Assembly: GCA_026129545.1 (NCBI GenBank)
Contig: JAHCHX010000001.1
Location: 2,107,501-2,171,500, forward strand
From: Saprospiraceae bacterium
Lineage (GTDB): Bacteria > Bacteroidota > Bacteroidia > Chitinophagales > Saprospiraceae
Length of the DNA stretch: 64,000 bases
Direction of reading: 5' to 3'
A program made the translations under genes and the position numbers. The notes beneath the pieces were generated by a model that made no database searches, was not told the DNA's origin, and saw only the letters and a list, made by a program, of their open reading frames with translations. Shown in pieces: positions 35,086-44,357 of this stretch; the first letter of the stretch is position 1; each line of letters opens with the position of its first letter.

Positions 35086-37626
35086 ATGTCCCAACAAAAG
35101 ACACTCCTCTTAATCTTGCTTCTCATTGCACCGTGTTTGATTCGGGCGCAACAAACAGCCACCGTCTTCGGTCGCCTCACCGATGCCGCCACCGCTCAAC
35201 CCGTGGAACTCGTCACCGTTTTTGTGAAAGGCGGCAGAACGGCAGTCACCTCCGACGAGCGCGGCAACTTCGCCATTCAAGTGCCTGCCAACGAGCGCGT
35301 CACGCTGGGTTTTCGTCGCGTGGCCTACAAGGAAAGCAGCGCCGACATACTGCCCCTTCCGGCAGGTGCGCGTTTTGCGCTGGATGTGCGGCTGGCACCT
35401 ACCGAGTCGAACCTGGAAGTGGTCATCAGCGAACGAAGGCTCGACGACGGCGGCATGGTGCGAGAAAGAAATCTAGAGGCGCTCAAGCTGCTGCCCAGCA
35501 CGACGGGCAACTTGGAGAGCGTGCTGCCCCATATCGCACTGGGCACCAACATGGGCACAGGCGGCGAACTGAGCTCTCAATATCAAGTGCGCGGTGGCAA
35601 CTACGACGAAAACCTTGTCTATGTCAATGACTTTGAGATATATCGCCCACAATTGATTCGCGCCGGCCAACAAGAAGGCTTGACCTTCCCCAACATTGAC
35701 CTCGTGCGCGACTTGTCCTTCTCCAGTGGTGGGTTTCAGACAAAATACGGCGACAAACTATCGTCCGTGCTGGATGTGAAATACAAGCGTCCCGATAGCC
35801 TGCGAGCCAGTGCGAGCGGTAGTTTGTTGGGCGCGTCCGCGCACATAGAGGGCAGTGTCAAATCAAAAAAAGACTCGTATCGCGCGTTTCGCTACCTCGT
35901 GGGCACACGCTACAAGACAACTCGCCTCCTGCTCGGCAGCCTCGATGTGGTGGGAGAATATGTGCCCAACTTCACCGATGTGCAGGCCTACCTCACTTAC
36001 GACCTGAGCCGCGATTGGCAATTGGGGGTCATCGGCAATTACAACCGAGCGCGCTACAACTATGTACCGGAAAGTCTCGTGCGAGCATTTGGCCTCATTG
36101 ACTACGCCCTGCAAATCCGAACAGCCTTCGAGGGACAGGAAGTGGATGATTTCACGCAAGCCATGGGGGGCATCTCACTCACTTACCTGCCCGACCGCGA
36201 GCGCAACCCACTCTACCACAAGTTCATGGCCTCCACTTGGCGAAGTCAGGAAAACGAACGATTCGACATCATCGGCAACTATATTTTGGGCGAACTGGAA
36301 TCAAACCTCGGCTCCGACAACTTCGGCGAAATCGTCAACATACTCGGCACTGGTACCCAACAGACTTGGATTCGCAACTACCTCACCGCCGATGTGCTCA
36401 ACGCCGAATATCGGGGGGGCATCGAATTCCAGCGCGATTTGACGGACGAAGGATTGACCCGAAGCCACTTTTTGCAATGGTCGGCCAAATGGCAAAACGA
36501 ACGCATCAACGACAAAATCAACGAGTGGGAGCGCCTCGACTCGGCGCTTTACTCCCTGCCCTACGACACCAATTTTTTATTCGTCCGCAACGTGCTGAAA
36601 ACCCGCAACAACTTGCAAAGCGACCGATTCAGCATCTTTTTTCAGGATACTTGGACATGGAGAAAAGACGGCAAGCGCGAATTGCAACTCAGCGGCGGCC
36701 TTCGGGGGCAGTATTGGACCTTGAATCGCGATTGGTTCATCACCCCTCGCGCGCAATTTCTCTACAAACCCCTTAACACCAAGCGCGACATATCTTATCG
36801 GGTGGCCAGTGGCTTGTACTACCAACCCGCATTTTACCGCGAAATGCGCAGACCCGACGGCACCGTGAACACCAACTTGGCCGCACAGAAATCGGCTCAT
36901 CTGGTAGCCGGTTTCACCTACGACTTTCTTTGGGGCAAATACCGCCCCGTGAAAATGCGCCTCATCACGGAGGCTTATTACAAGTCGCTGTGGGATTTGG
37001 TCTCCTACGACCTCGACAACGTGCGCATCCGATATGCAGGCGAGAACAACTCGACCGGCTATGCCACAGGCATTGACATCAGGCTTAACGGCGAATTCGT
37101 GGAAGGTGCAGAGAGCTGGATAAACATCTCGCTACTGCGCACCCGCGAAGCCATCACGGGCGTGCAGCATAAAATCCGCAAACTGGGCGACCGCGAGGGG
37201 CGCGACATAAAGGACGTGCCGCGCCCGACCGACCGCTTTTTCACGCTCTCTACCTATTTCCAAGACTATCTTCGGAAAAACAAAAACATCACGATGCAGC
37301 TCAATTTCACGGTGGGCACGAGCCTGCCCTTTGGCATCCCCGACAACAACATCGAGTATCGGAACCCATATCGCTTCACCCCCTATCACCGCGTGGACAT
37401 CGGGTTCGGGTTTCAACTCTGGAAAAAGGAATGGCTCGAACGCCGCCCCCAGCACTTTCTGCGCTTCACCCGCAACACATGGGCAAGCCTCGAAGTCTTC
37501 AACCTCATGAAAGTAGCAAACGAGGCTTCCAACACTTGGATAAAAGCCATTACGAACGTGCAATACGCCATCCCCAACTACCTGACGGGACGGCGCATCA
37601 ACCTGCGAGTGAGGATGGATTTCTGA
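35086..37626 (+). CDS. TonB-dependent receptor with CarboxypepD_reg N-terminus
   Basis: 846 aa. Signal peptide LLLILLLIAPCLIRA-Q, then a carboxypeptidase-regulatory-like domain (TATVFGRLTDAATAQPVELV, LGFRRVAYKE; about 24-110). A plug domain follows (LEALKLLPSTTGNLESVLP, YQVRGGNYDENLVYVNDFEIYRP, FSSGGFQTKYGDKLSSVLDVKYK), then a large barrel ending INLRVRMDF with the usual terminal Phe. It should be a TonB-powered transporter in the outer membrane; substrate not readable. A hairpin terminator follows. Confidence 0.9.
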   Translation: MSQQKTLLLILLLIAPCLIRAQQTATVFGRLTDAATAQPVELVTVFVKGGRTAVTSDERGNFAIQVPANERVTLGFRRVAYKESSADILPLPAGARFALDVRLAPTESNLEVVISERRLDDGGMVRERNLEALKLLPSTTGNLESVLPHIALGTNMGTGGELSSQYQVRGGNYDENLVYVNDFEIYRPQLIRAGQQEGLTFPNIDLVRDLSFSSGGFQTKYGDKLSSVLDVKYKRPDSLRASASGSLLGASAHIEGSVKSKKDSYRAFRYLVGTRYKTTRLLLGSLDVVGEYVPNFTDVQAYLTYDLSRDWQLGVIGNYNRARYNYVPESLVRAFGLIDYALQIRTAFEGQEVDDFTQAMGGISLTYLPDRERNPLYHKFMASTWRSQENERFDIIGNYILGELESNLGSDNFGEIVNILGTGTQQTWIRNYLTADVLNAEYRGGIEFQRDLTDEGLTRSHFLQWSAKWQNERINDKINEWERLDSALYSLPYDTNFLFVRNVLKTRNNLQSDRFSIFFQDTWTWRKDGKRELQLSGGLRGQYWTLNRDWFITPRAQFLYKPLNTKRDISYRVASGLYYQPAFYREMRRPDGTVNTNLAAQKSAHLVAGFTYDFLWGKYRPVKMRLITEAYYKSLWDLVSYDLDNVRIRYAGENNSTGYATGIDIRLNGEFVEGAESWINISLLRTREAITGVQHKIRKLGDREGRDIKDVPRPTDRFFTLSTYFQDYLRKNKNITMQLNFTVGTSLPFGIPDNNIEYRNPYRFTPYHRVDIGFGFQLWKKEWLERRPQHFLRFTRNTWASLEVFNLMKVANEASNTWIKAITNVQYAIPNYLTGRRINLRVRMDF

Positions 37627-37684
37627 GGTTTAGAGTAAAAATCTACGCAAGGGCTGCCCTGTCCAAGTTTTTACAAATTACATG

Positions 37685-37723
37685 AAAAATGGGTTGAGGA
37701 GGCTGTCTCCTCAACCCATTTTT
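37685..37723 (+). terminator. Bidirectional terminator between receptor and sigma-linked gene
   Basis: Stem AAAAATGGGTTGAGGAG / CTCCTCAACCCATTTTT, perfect 17 bp, loop GCTGT. The flanking A and T runs allow it to work on both strands; the converging gene ends at 37748. Confidence 0.88.
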
Positions 37724-37747
37724 ACGCATCAACCAACTCAGTCTTTT

Positions 37748-39094
37748 TCAAAGTGTCGCCAACACGCCCGCTTGCACCGCAAACGTGTTAAGCCGAGCAG
37801 GGTTAGGCCCAATGCCCTTGCTGCCGAGCGCCATTCGATAGGCTGGCTCCACAAACGCCGCAAAACGTTGGCCGATGGGATGCTCCACGCGCAAACCCAC
37901 GTCGGCTGAGGCATAGACATTTTCACGCAAGCCCCCTCCTTCTAACACACCTTTGCCATCCTTGCGCAATTTAGGCGCTTGGGTAGGCGGATTGGGGTCG
38001 GACGACGACGAGGGCGCGGGGTAAAAAACGGAGCCGTAATCGAAGTTTTTGGTCACGGCAAAATTCGTGGTGACGCCCCCCACGGCATGTGCAGTTGCCT
38101 GACCCAATTTTGCCACGCGGCGTGTCACTTTTACCGGCACAGCAACCACATCAGCCTCCACATTGGTGGCAAAAGAGCCATGAAAACCCTGCACTGTGCT
38201 GCCAGCGTAAATCTCAATTTGCTTCTTAGGCTCAAACTGTCGGCGGCTGTACGAGAGGCCCGCCTCCACCCCCCACTGCCCGATGCGGTAGCCGATAGCC
38301 ATGCCGCCACCGTGACCCGTTGAAGTGTTGGAGTAGTCGCCACTCCTCACCTTGTTGTTTTCAAAATGGGCGAACGTCGCCGCATAAAAACGATGCTGTT
38401 TGGGTGCTTTCACCTTGACTTTTGCAAACGCGACTGGGCTGGACTGCGAGTGCCGCACAGAGTGGGTCGGCAACACAGGAAGGCTCATCATATCCTTCAT
38501 GGATGCCCAATGAGTAGGTAGCGATTCCAACAAATTTTGATGGCGCTGTTCTTCTGATGGCGAGCCAAGCGCACCGGCAATCGTCTCGTCGAAGTGCTGA
38601 ATCGCCGCCGCATCCAACAGTCGAGAGGCTGCGTGCGCGTTGCTCAACGCATCAACCGTGTGCATCGCGGCTTTGTGTTTGCCACGCGGCATATTCCTGT
38701 CTGCTTGCGGACGGTCGGAGGGGGGCAAAGCCCGTTTCTCTGGTTGGCGCTGTGGCCGCGATGCTCCGCTGCCCAAAAAGCCCTCTAAATTGGCCAACAA
38801 CAACAGGAAAATAGCCGCCTCAAGCAACTTGGCCACCCACACACGCCTGCGGGCCAGCGAAGTTTGTTGCATTCGGTTGGCGAGCATATTCCAGTGCGCA
38901 GGCTGATAAGGCGCTTCCAACCGTTCCAACGTTCTGAACACTGCTTTGTCCACTGCATCCACCGCTGCGGGCTGTTCTTCCACAAACGGCGCGTTCAGTC
39001 GTTGCTCCAGCATCGCCCAAGTGGAGGCATCGTATGGAGCCTCCAAATTGTCGAGCGTGGTCTTTATTTGCTTATCAAAAAAATTATCGTTCAT
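37748..39094 (-). CDS. Sigma-linked protein with N-terminal repeats, one TM helix and barrel-like C-terminus
   Basis: 448 aa. Two copies of a motif stand at the N-terminus: TLDNLEAPYDASTWAMLEQRL (about 13-33) and TLERLEAPYQPAHWNMLANRM. They are followed by one membrane helix (LLEAAIFLLLLANLEGFLG, near residue 90-105) and a long extracytoplasmic part. The C-terminal 230 residues look like a small outer-membrane-type barrel (AATFAHFENNKVRS, GGGMAIGYRIGQWGVEAGLSYSRR, VGLRVEHPIGQRFAAFVEPAYRMALG). It lies 48 bases downstream of the ECF sigma gene, so an anti-sigma or regulatory role is suspected; no zinc anti-sigma motif is seen. Confidence 0.7.
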   Translation of the reverse strand: MNDNFFDKQIKTTLDNLEAPYDASTWAMLEQRLNAPFVEEQPAAVDAVDKAVFRTLERLEAPYQPAHWNMLANRMQQTSLARRRVWVAKLLEAAIFLLLLANLEGFLGSGASRPQRQPEKRALPPSDRPQADRNMPRGKHKAAMHTVDALSNAHAASRLLDAAAIQHFDETIAGALGSPSEEQRHQNLLESLPTHWASMKDMMSLPVLPTHSVRHSQSSPVAFAKVKVKAPKQHRFYAATFAHFENNKVRSGDYSNTSTGHGGGMAIGYRIGQWGVEAGLSYSRRQFEPKKQIEIYAGSTVQGFHGSFATNVEADVVAVPVKVTRRVAKLGQATAHAVGGVTTNFAVTKNFDYGSVFYPAPSSSSDPNPPTQAPKLRKDGKGVLEGGGLRENVYASADVGLRVEHPIGQRFAAFVEPAYRMALGSKGIGPNPARLNTFAVQAGVLATL

Positions 39095-39142
39095 GGCACA
39101 AATGCCTTAATTTCAAAAAGTTAGAATCCATTTCGCCCCGTT

Positions 39143-39715
39143 TCATTCCTCCCCTTTCTCAAATTCCATACGTCGGGCGGCGAAATACTCTTGAAGTTTC
39201 AATCTTGCTTTCACGAGGTTGCTGCGCGAGGTGCTTTCAGTGATTTGCAACGCATCGCCAATTTCCTTGTGCGAGTAGCCCTCCACCACATAGAGGTTGA
39301 AAACCGCCCTGTAAGCAGGTGAAAGTTCTTGCACGGCGGCGAGGATTTCCTGTTCCGTGAGATTGCTCAACACATCAGGCGCATCGTCGGAAAGGTAGTG
39401 CGCATCGTTGAGGTCTTCGGTGCGGCGGCGAATCGTCTTGCGATAGTAGTCAATGCAAGTGTTCACGATGATGGTGCGAATCCACGCGGGTAGAGAGGTG
39501 CCGGGGCGGTATCGTCCGATGTTCTGAAAAACCTTGATGAAACCCTCGTGCAGCAGGTCAAGCGCCTCATCGCGCGACCCTGCATAGCGCAAGCAGATAC
39601 CCATCATTTTGCCGTAGTGCTCTTCGTACAATTTTTGTTGGGCCCAGCGTTCCTGACGGGCAAGCGCAGCGACGAGGTTATGTTCGGCACGTTCCAAATT
39701 AAGGGCGAAATCCAT
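39143..39715 (-). CDS. ECF-type RNA polymerase sigma factor
   Basis: 190 aa. Region 2 reads LYEEHYGKMMGICLRYAGSRDEALDLLHEGFIKVFQNIGRYRPGTSLPAWIRTIIVNTCIDYYRK, and region 4 reads LSPAYRAVFNLYVVEGYSHKEIGDALQITESTSRSNLVKARLKLQEYF. This is the normal ECF layout. It directs RNA polymerase to a set of promoters, probably including its own operon with the membrane protein 48 bases downstream. No FecR-type gene is adjacent. Confidence 0.94.
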   Translation of the reverse strand: MDFALNLERAEHNLVAALARQERWAQQKLYEEHYGKMMGICLRYAGSRDEALDLLHEGFIKVFQNIGRYRPGTSLPAWIRTIIVNTCIDYYRKTIRRRTEDLNDAHYLSDDAPDVLSNLTEQEILAAVQELSPAYRAVFNLYVVEGYSHKEIGDALQITESTSRSNLVKARLKLQEYFAARRMEFEKGEE

Positions 39716-39909
39716 GAGTTGATTTCCGTTGGAAAGTTATTGTGTTTTGTTTGTTCGGCAAAACCGGACACCCGTGTGCAGTAGAAACGAGTGTTCGCGG
39801 TCAAACGCTGCCTATTGGCGAGAAAAGGCTCTTCGAGGATGCCTGCGTCGCGCCAACACCTCAAATTTCTCATTCGAGGTGCCATTGATTGACATAAAAT
39901 TGTTTTAAA

Positions 39910-39951
39910 AATCGTTTTTAACGTTGTTTATTTTATTTCATAAAAACGATT
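39910..39951. promoter_or_regulatory. Inverted repeat upstream of the glucosaminidase gene
   Basis: AATCGTTTTTA (39910-39920) and TAAAAACGATT (39941-39951) are perfect 11-bp arms 20 bases apart in an AT-rich divergent region between the sigma gene and the glucosaminidase gene. Possible regulator site; not proven. Confidence 0.35.
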
Positions 39952-40011
39952 AAAAACGACAAATTTAAAACTTTTTAAAAACTTCTTGTTTTAAAATTAA
40001 AATTCTTGTTT

Positions 40012-40019
40012 TACATTTG
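40012..40019 (+). promoter_or_regulatory. -7 box of the glucosaminidase gene
   Basis: TACATTTG, 59 bases before the ATG at 40078; a TTG at 39986-39988 is slightly too far upstream for an ideal -33 box. Confidence 0.42.
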
Positions 40020-40077
40020 TCCGCCCAATCAGATGGTATGCAAACAAACATTTTTTTCACTTATTCCTCTTTCCGCC

Positions 40078-41007
40078 ATGAGTATCGCTAAAGGTTACTA
40101 CACCGAACCGGAAGCATATAAACCGCAGCATAAAAGCCGGGCCAACACCACTGCTCAGCGCCGCAGACAAGGCACAAACCTTCCGGGGCGCATAGTGGAT
40201 GAACCAACCCACAAGCGACAACGGGTCAACAAATGGCGACTCGTCCTGCACAGACTTAGGCGCTTTTGGGTGGCCTTCAAGTTTCAGGCACACCGCTACA
40301 CTATGGGCGTTTTCGAGCGCAACACCCTTATCAAAATCGGTGTGCTCGCCGTCGGCGCTTACCTGCTTCTGCTCACCGACTTGGGCCAATCGGCCTCAAC
40401 CCCCGAAACATACATGGACGAACCCGTCATCACCGCGCTCGAGGAGGAAAAAATGCCGCTCGAAGCGCCAGCCATCAAGCCCAAACCCACCAAATCGGCG
40501 GCACCTGCCGAGCCTGCCACCAAGCCAAAAAGCAGCGCCGCACCGGTCGGCCACTCGGAGCTATTCGCCAAGCAAGCCAACGACTACATCCAGCGGTATC
40601 ACAAAATAGCGATTGGTGAGATGCAGAAGTTTGGCATTCCTGCTTCCATCAGCCTCGCGCAGGGGTTGATAGAAAGCCGCGCCGGCACCAGCAAACTAGC
40701 CGTGAACAACAACAACCACTTTGGTATCAAGTGCTTCTCTCGCAATTGCAGGAAGGGGCACTGCACCAACTTTACCGACGATTCGCACAAGGATTTTTTC
40801 AGAAAATTCAAATCGCCATGGGAAAGTTGGCGAGCACACAGCGAATTGCTGGCATCCGGTCGTTATGCCAGTCTGAAAAGACATGGTAAAGATTACCGGA
40901 AATGGGCTTATGGCTTGAAGTCAATCGGTTACGCAACCGACCGAGGCTATGCCGAAAAAATCATCGGCATCATAGAGCGATACGACCTGCACCAATACGA
41001 CCGTTAA
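40078..41007 (+). CDS. Membrane-anchored N-acetylglucosaminidase (GH73/FlgJ-like)
   Basis: 309 aa from the ATG at 40078 (MSIAKGYYTEPEAYKP). An N-terminal basic cytoplasmic part precedes one membrane helix (NTLIKIGVLAVGAYLLLLTDLG, about residue 82-105). A Pro/Lys/Ala linker follows. The glucosaminidase domain has ISLAQGLIESRAGTSKLAVNNNNHFGIKC with the likely catalytic Glu, then YRDFxS-like FRKFKSPWESWRAHSELL and the ending YATDRGYAEKIIGIIERYDLHQYDR. It would cut peptidoglycan glycan strands in the periplasm. Upstream ATGs at 40033 and 40038 are not supported. Confidence 0.88.
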   Translation: MSIAKGYYTEPEAYKPQHKSRANTTAQRRRQGTNLPGRIVDEPTHKRQRVNKWRLVLHRLRRFWVAFKFQAHRYTMGVFERNTLIKIGVLAVGAYLLLLTDLGQSASTPETYMDEPVITALEEEKMPLEAPAIKPKPTKSAAPAEPATKPKSSAAPVGHSELFAKQANDYIQRYHKIAIGEMQKFGIPASISLAQGLIESRAGTSKLAVNNNNHFGIKCFSRNCRKGHCTNFTDDSHKDFFRKFKSPWESWRAHSELLASGRYASLKRHGKDYRKWAYGLKSIGYATDRGYAEKIIGIIERYDLHQYDR

Positions 41008-41037
41008 TTAGGCTATAAACAATTAAAATTGCTTGCT

Positions 41038-41223
41038 ATGAAAACAAAGCTCATCCTGCTTTCGCTTTTGGGTCTTCTGCTCCTCGGGTGCCGGAGACCC
41101 TCGCTGCCCAAACCGGGCGAACCCACCCTCAATACCGCCCACATCGAAAAACCCGCCATTCACCTGCCTTGGCGCGTGGTGAAAGGGCAGCGTTTCGTGC
41201 ATCTTTTTTTTGGAACGATGTAA
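41038..41223 (+). CDS. Small putative lipoprotein
   Basis: 61 aa from the ATG at 41038. Lipoprotein signal LILLSLLGLLLLGC (lipid Cys18), then a short Pro-rich tail (RRPSLPKPGEPTLNTAHIEKP). It starts 30 bases after the glucosaminidase stop and may be cotranscribed. No family recognised. Confidence 0.5.
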   Translation: MKTKLILLSLLGLLLLGCRRPSLPKPGEPTLNTAHIEKPAIHLPWRVVKGQRFVHLFFGTM

Positions 41224-41314
41224 CGTGTGCCGCCAGATTGATGTCTTTTCGCCAAACGCGCAAAAAGACCTATCTTCTTCGCCAATCGTTCATCATTGCA
41301 ACTACCTCCACATA

Positions 41315-42979
41315 ATGGTCAAACTAAAATCCCGTCTGTTTTTTTGCTTATTCCTCAGCCTTTCCATTCACGTTTTTTCTCAAAATCTCACTGAATCATT
41401 CGACAACCTGCTCGGCCAAGCCTTCAAAGCCGATGGCCCCGGAGCCGCGGTATTGGTGTCGGAAAAAGGTCAAATCATTTATCACAAGGCTTTTGGCATG
41501 GCCAACCTCGAACTCGGGGTACCACTGCGCACCGACCATGTTTTTCGCATCGGCTCTGTCACCAAGCAGTTCACTGGCGCGGCCATCATGCGACTGGCCG
41601 AGCAAGGCAAATTGTCGTTGCGGGATGACTTGACGAAGTTCATCCCCGATTATCCCACACACGGAAAAAAAATCACCGTGGAGCATTTGCTCACCCACAC
41701 ATCGGGCATCAAAAGCTACACTGGCATGAAGGAATGGACACCCGAAGTGCACCGAAAGGATTTCACGGTCAGCGAGTTGATTGATTATTTCAAAAACCAG
41801 CCGATGGATTTTGACCCGGATGCCAAGTGGGAATACAACAACTCCGGCTACATCCTGCTCGGCTACATCATCGAAAAGGCATCGGGTCAAACCTACACGG
41901 AGTATGTGACCGAACATTTTTTCAAGCCACTCGGCATGAACAACTCCTACTACGGCGATGTGGCACCCGTCATAAAAAACCGAGCGGCGGGCTATTCGGA
42001 GAGCGACGTGGCAGGCACCTACCAAAACGCACCTTACCTGAGCATGACGCAGCCCTACGCCGCGGGGTCGCTGCTTTCCACGGTGGAGGATTTGCATATC
42101 TGGACCAGAGCCTTGCACGGCGGTAAAGTGGTGAAACCTGAATCACTGAAAAAAATGACCCAATCATACATACTGCCCGACGGCACCAACACGCACTATG
42201 GCTATGGGTTGCAAATGGGCAACCTGCTCGGCAGCCCAACGGTGGAGCACAGCGGCGGCATTCACGGCTTCCTGAGCGATTTGGTCTATTTGCCCAAAGA
42301 GGAAGTTTGCGTGGCGATTCTGACTAATTGCGATTGTGAGCCTCCGCACGATTTGACCGCTAAATTGGCGGCACTAACAGTCGGAAAACCCTTTCAACCC
42401 ACCGCTATCGCCATGGAAACCAATGCATTGGAGCAGTATGTGGGTGTCTACGAAAATGAAAAAAAGGAACAGCGCCTCATCACTGTGGAAAATGGGCAGT
42501 TGCACTCCCAACGTTCCGGTGGAAAGAAGTACAAAATCGTGCCTTATGGCACTGACCAGTTTTTCTTCGAGGAGTCATTTGCCCGCATCACTTTCGAGCG
42601 CGAAAAAGGCGGCGAAAAAAAAGTGTCGAGGGCGATTGTGAATGACCGCACGGCGGCTGACAACCTTTGGGTAAGAACAGACAAGCCGCTGCCTGCCGCT
42701 CGTCTCGAAATAACGTTGTCGGAACAAGACCTCGACAAGTTCGTCGGAGAGTACCAGTTGATGCCCGGCTTCAATATCGCGGTAACGCGAGAGGGCGCTC
42801 AACTGTTTTGCCAAGCGACGGGACAACCCCGCTTCGAGGTATTTGCCGCTTCACCTACTCGTTTTTTCCTAAAAGTGGTGCAAGCCGACATCGAGTTTTA
42901 TCCCGACGAGCATGGGAAAGTGGACAAGATGACGCTGTTTCAAGGTGGCCAAGAAATTGAGGGCAAGCGGATAAAGTGA
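41315..42979 (+). CDS. Secreted serine hydrolase, beta-lactamase class C fold
   Basis: 554 aa from the ATG at 41315, directly before a signal peptide (LFFCLFLSLSIHVFS-Q). The serine hydrolase core has SVTK (Ser81, Lys84), YNN (Tyr174), VEHLLTHTSGI, and a late EHSGGIHGF as the third-motif region. About 150 C-terminal residues form the DUF3471-like or lipocalin-like tail common in this family (LEQYVGVYENEKKEQRLITV; LDKFVGEYQLMPGFNIAVTREG, two copies). Members act as D-aminopeptidases, esterases or carboxypeptidases; beta-lactamase activity is not implied. Confidence 0.9.
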   Translation: MVKLKSRLFFCLFLSLSIHVFSQNLTESFDNLLGQAFKADGPGAAVLVSEKGQIIYHKAFGMANLELGVPLRTDHVFRIGSVTKQFTGAAIMRLAEQGKLSLRDDLTKFIPDYPTHGKKITVEHLLTHTSGIKSYTGMKEWTPEVHRKDFTVSELIDYFKNQPMDFDPDAKWEYNNSGYILLGYIIEKASGQTYTEYVTEHFFKPLGMNNSYYGDVAPVIKNRAAGYSESDVAGTYQNAPYLSMTQPYAAGSLLSTVEDLHIWTRALHGGKVVKPESLKKMTQSYILPDGTNTHYGYGLQMGNLLGSPTVEHSGGIHGFLSDLVYLPKEEVCVAILTNCDCEPPHDLTAKLAALTVGKPFQPTAIAMETNALEQYVGVYENEKKEQRLITVENGQLHSQRSGGKKYKIVPYGTDQFFFEESFARITFEREKGGEKKVSRAIVNDRTAADNLWVRTDKPLPAARLEITLSEQDLDKFVGEYQLMPGFNIAVTREGAQLFCQATGQPRFEVFAASPTRFFLKVVQADIEFYPDEHGKVDKMTLFQGGQEIEGKRIK

Positions 42980-43276
42980 CCGCCCCAAGTCATTGACACC
43001 TTGCTCCTCCTAGATTTTTTCAAATAACACAATGACTCTTCGTTCGCGCATGGGAGGCGAGTTGCTCCGCCCCCCGTGCGTTTTTTTGAAGGTATTGCTG
43101 GCGGAATCTGGCAGATTTACCCCCGATTTCGCCAATAATATATTTGGGGCATGAGCGAGGCACTACTTATTGGGTGTGTTGAAGAGCAGCAAATCCTTCT
43201 GAACAACCATTATCAAATGGTGCAGATTTATACTTTGCGCCGTTAGGTTTTGAGCATGGCTGCAATCGCAATCTGC

Positions 43277-43333
43277 TAAAAATCAAGAACATCAATCATG
43301 TTCATCTAACAAATCCTAGCGAATCAAGGCATA
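43277..43333. repeat. Interspersed repeat, partial copy C
   Basis: 57 bases matching the right half of copies A and B (AAAATCA-GAACATCAATCATG...TAGCGAATCAAGGCATA) with mismatches. It lies in the gap of the ATPase remnant. Confidence 0.5.
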
Positions 43334-44064
43334 CATGGCAATGGGAGGCATCCCCCATTATCTCAAAGAAGTGGAAGCAGGGAAAAGTGCCGTTCAGAAC
43401 ATCAAGGATAATTGTTTCGCGCCCAATGGACTGCTCAGCGACGCGTTTCCGAGACTCTACCCATCGCTTTTTGCGAATGCCGACAATCACACTGCGATAG
43501 TGAGAATGCTGGCCCAATCACGTCAAGGCATGGGTCGCGCCGACATTGCGCGCAAAGGAAAGCTCCCTGAGGGCGGCAACACTTCGCGTGTGTTGGAGGA
43601 ACTGGAACAATCGGGATTTGTGACCTCTTACTATCCTTTTGGCAAAAAAAGAAAGATATGCTTTTCCGTCTGACAGATGAATACTCATACTTCTACCTGC
43701 GCTTCATAGAAAAAAAACAAAAACGAGAGAGACAACGTATGGCAACACATCAGCCAAACACAGACCGCCAAGATATGGGCTGGGTATGTCTGTGAAAATG
43801 TATGCTTCGAGCACCTGCCGCAAGTGAAAAAGGCACTGGATATTTCGGGGGTTTATGCCTCATCGTCGGCTTTCATCCAAAGGGGGGACACGACGGAGGA
43901 GGGTGCGCAAATTGACCTTGTCCTTGACCACAACGACCAGATTATCAATCTTTTTGAAATCAAGTTCTAAAATACGGAATACACGCTGACTGCGGCAGAT
44001 GCCCAAGCATTGCGGCACTAAATGTCGGTGTTCCAAGCCGTCACGAATACCCGAAAAAAATATC

Positions 44065-44232
44065 GAGAGTGTTCAGAAAAGTGTGTCAAACCATACCGGG
44101 TGTTTTCTTTTTACGCAATACACGCCGCGCTTAAAGGAATGTAAATTATTGAAAACCAAAACTCTGTGCCCTTCGTGCCTCTGTGTTTTCTTATCGTCTC
44201 CATTGGGATGACACAGCTTTCTGAACACGCTC
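44065..44232. mobile_element. MITE copy 2 with 8-bp target-site duplication
   Basis: 168 bp. The left end starts GAGAGTGTTCAGAAAAGTGT; the reverse complement of the right end starts GAGCGTGTTCAGAAAGCTGT. These inverted ends extend over about 26 bases. It is flanked by a perfect direct repeat AAAATATC (44057-44064 and 44233-44240), the mark of insertion. It has no coding capacity. A full-length relative is at 15886-16049. An 8-bp duplication is compatible with IS256-type or other elements of that class; the helper element is not in the window. Confidence 0.88.
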
Positions 44233-44357
44233 AAAATATCTCATGCTCACCTTGCTTACCACCTTCGGGCTTAAACACAACAGCCACAGTATCGGCTTGG
44301 TGGAAGAGGTGCTGACCTTTTGGACGATTTGTTTGGCTGAAAACCCATAAGAGCCAC

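Larger units (their letters stand above)
43151..44348 (+). pseudogene. Remnant of an AAA ATPase (archaeal-ATPase/DUF234 type), interrupted by a MITE
   Basis: A decayed gene. 43151-43246 reads MSEALLIGCVEEQQILLNNH... TLRR then stops, like the N-terminus (IIGRxEEQxIL...VYGRRR) without the Walker A. Most of the ATPase core is missing. 43335-43673 keeps the middle (MAMGGIPHYLKEVEAGKSAVQNI, NGLLSDAF, LEELEQSGFVTSYYPFGKKRK). Frame breaks then separate LTDEYSYFYLRFIEKK, GYVCENVCFEHLPQVKKALDIS, GAQIDLVLDHNDQIINLFEIKF (a PD-(D/E)XK-like region) and LMLTLLTTFGLKHNSHSIGLVEEVL. Frameshifts, stops and a MITE (44065-44232) make it non-functional. Confidence 0.8.

Noticed and set aside
41315..42979. Beta-lactamase under control of the BlaI/BlaR1 pair
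   Set aside because: The fold is class C-like, but the tail domains and family are those of general serine hydrolases, it is 33 kb away, and no TACGACAnnTGTCGTA operator was seen before it.
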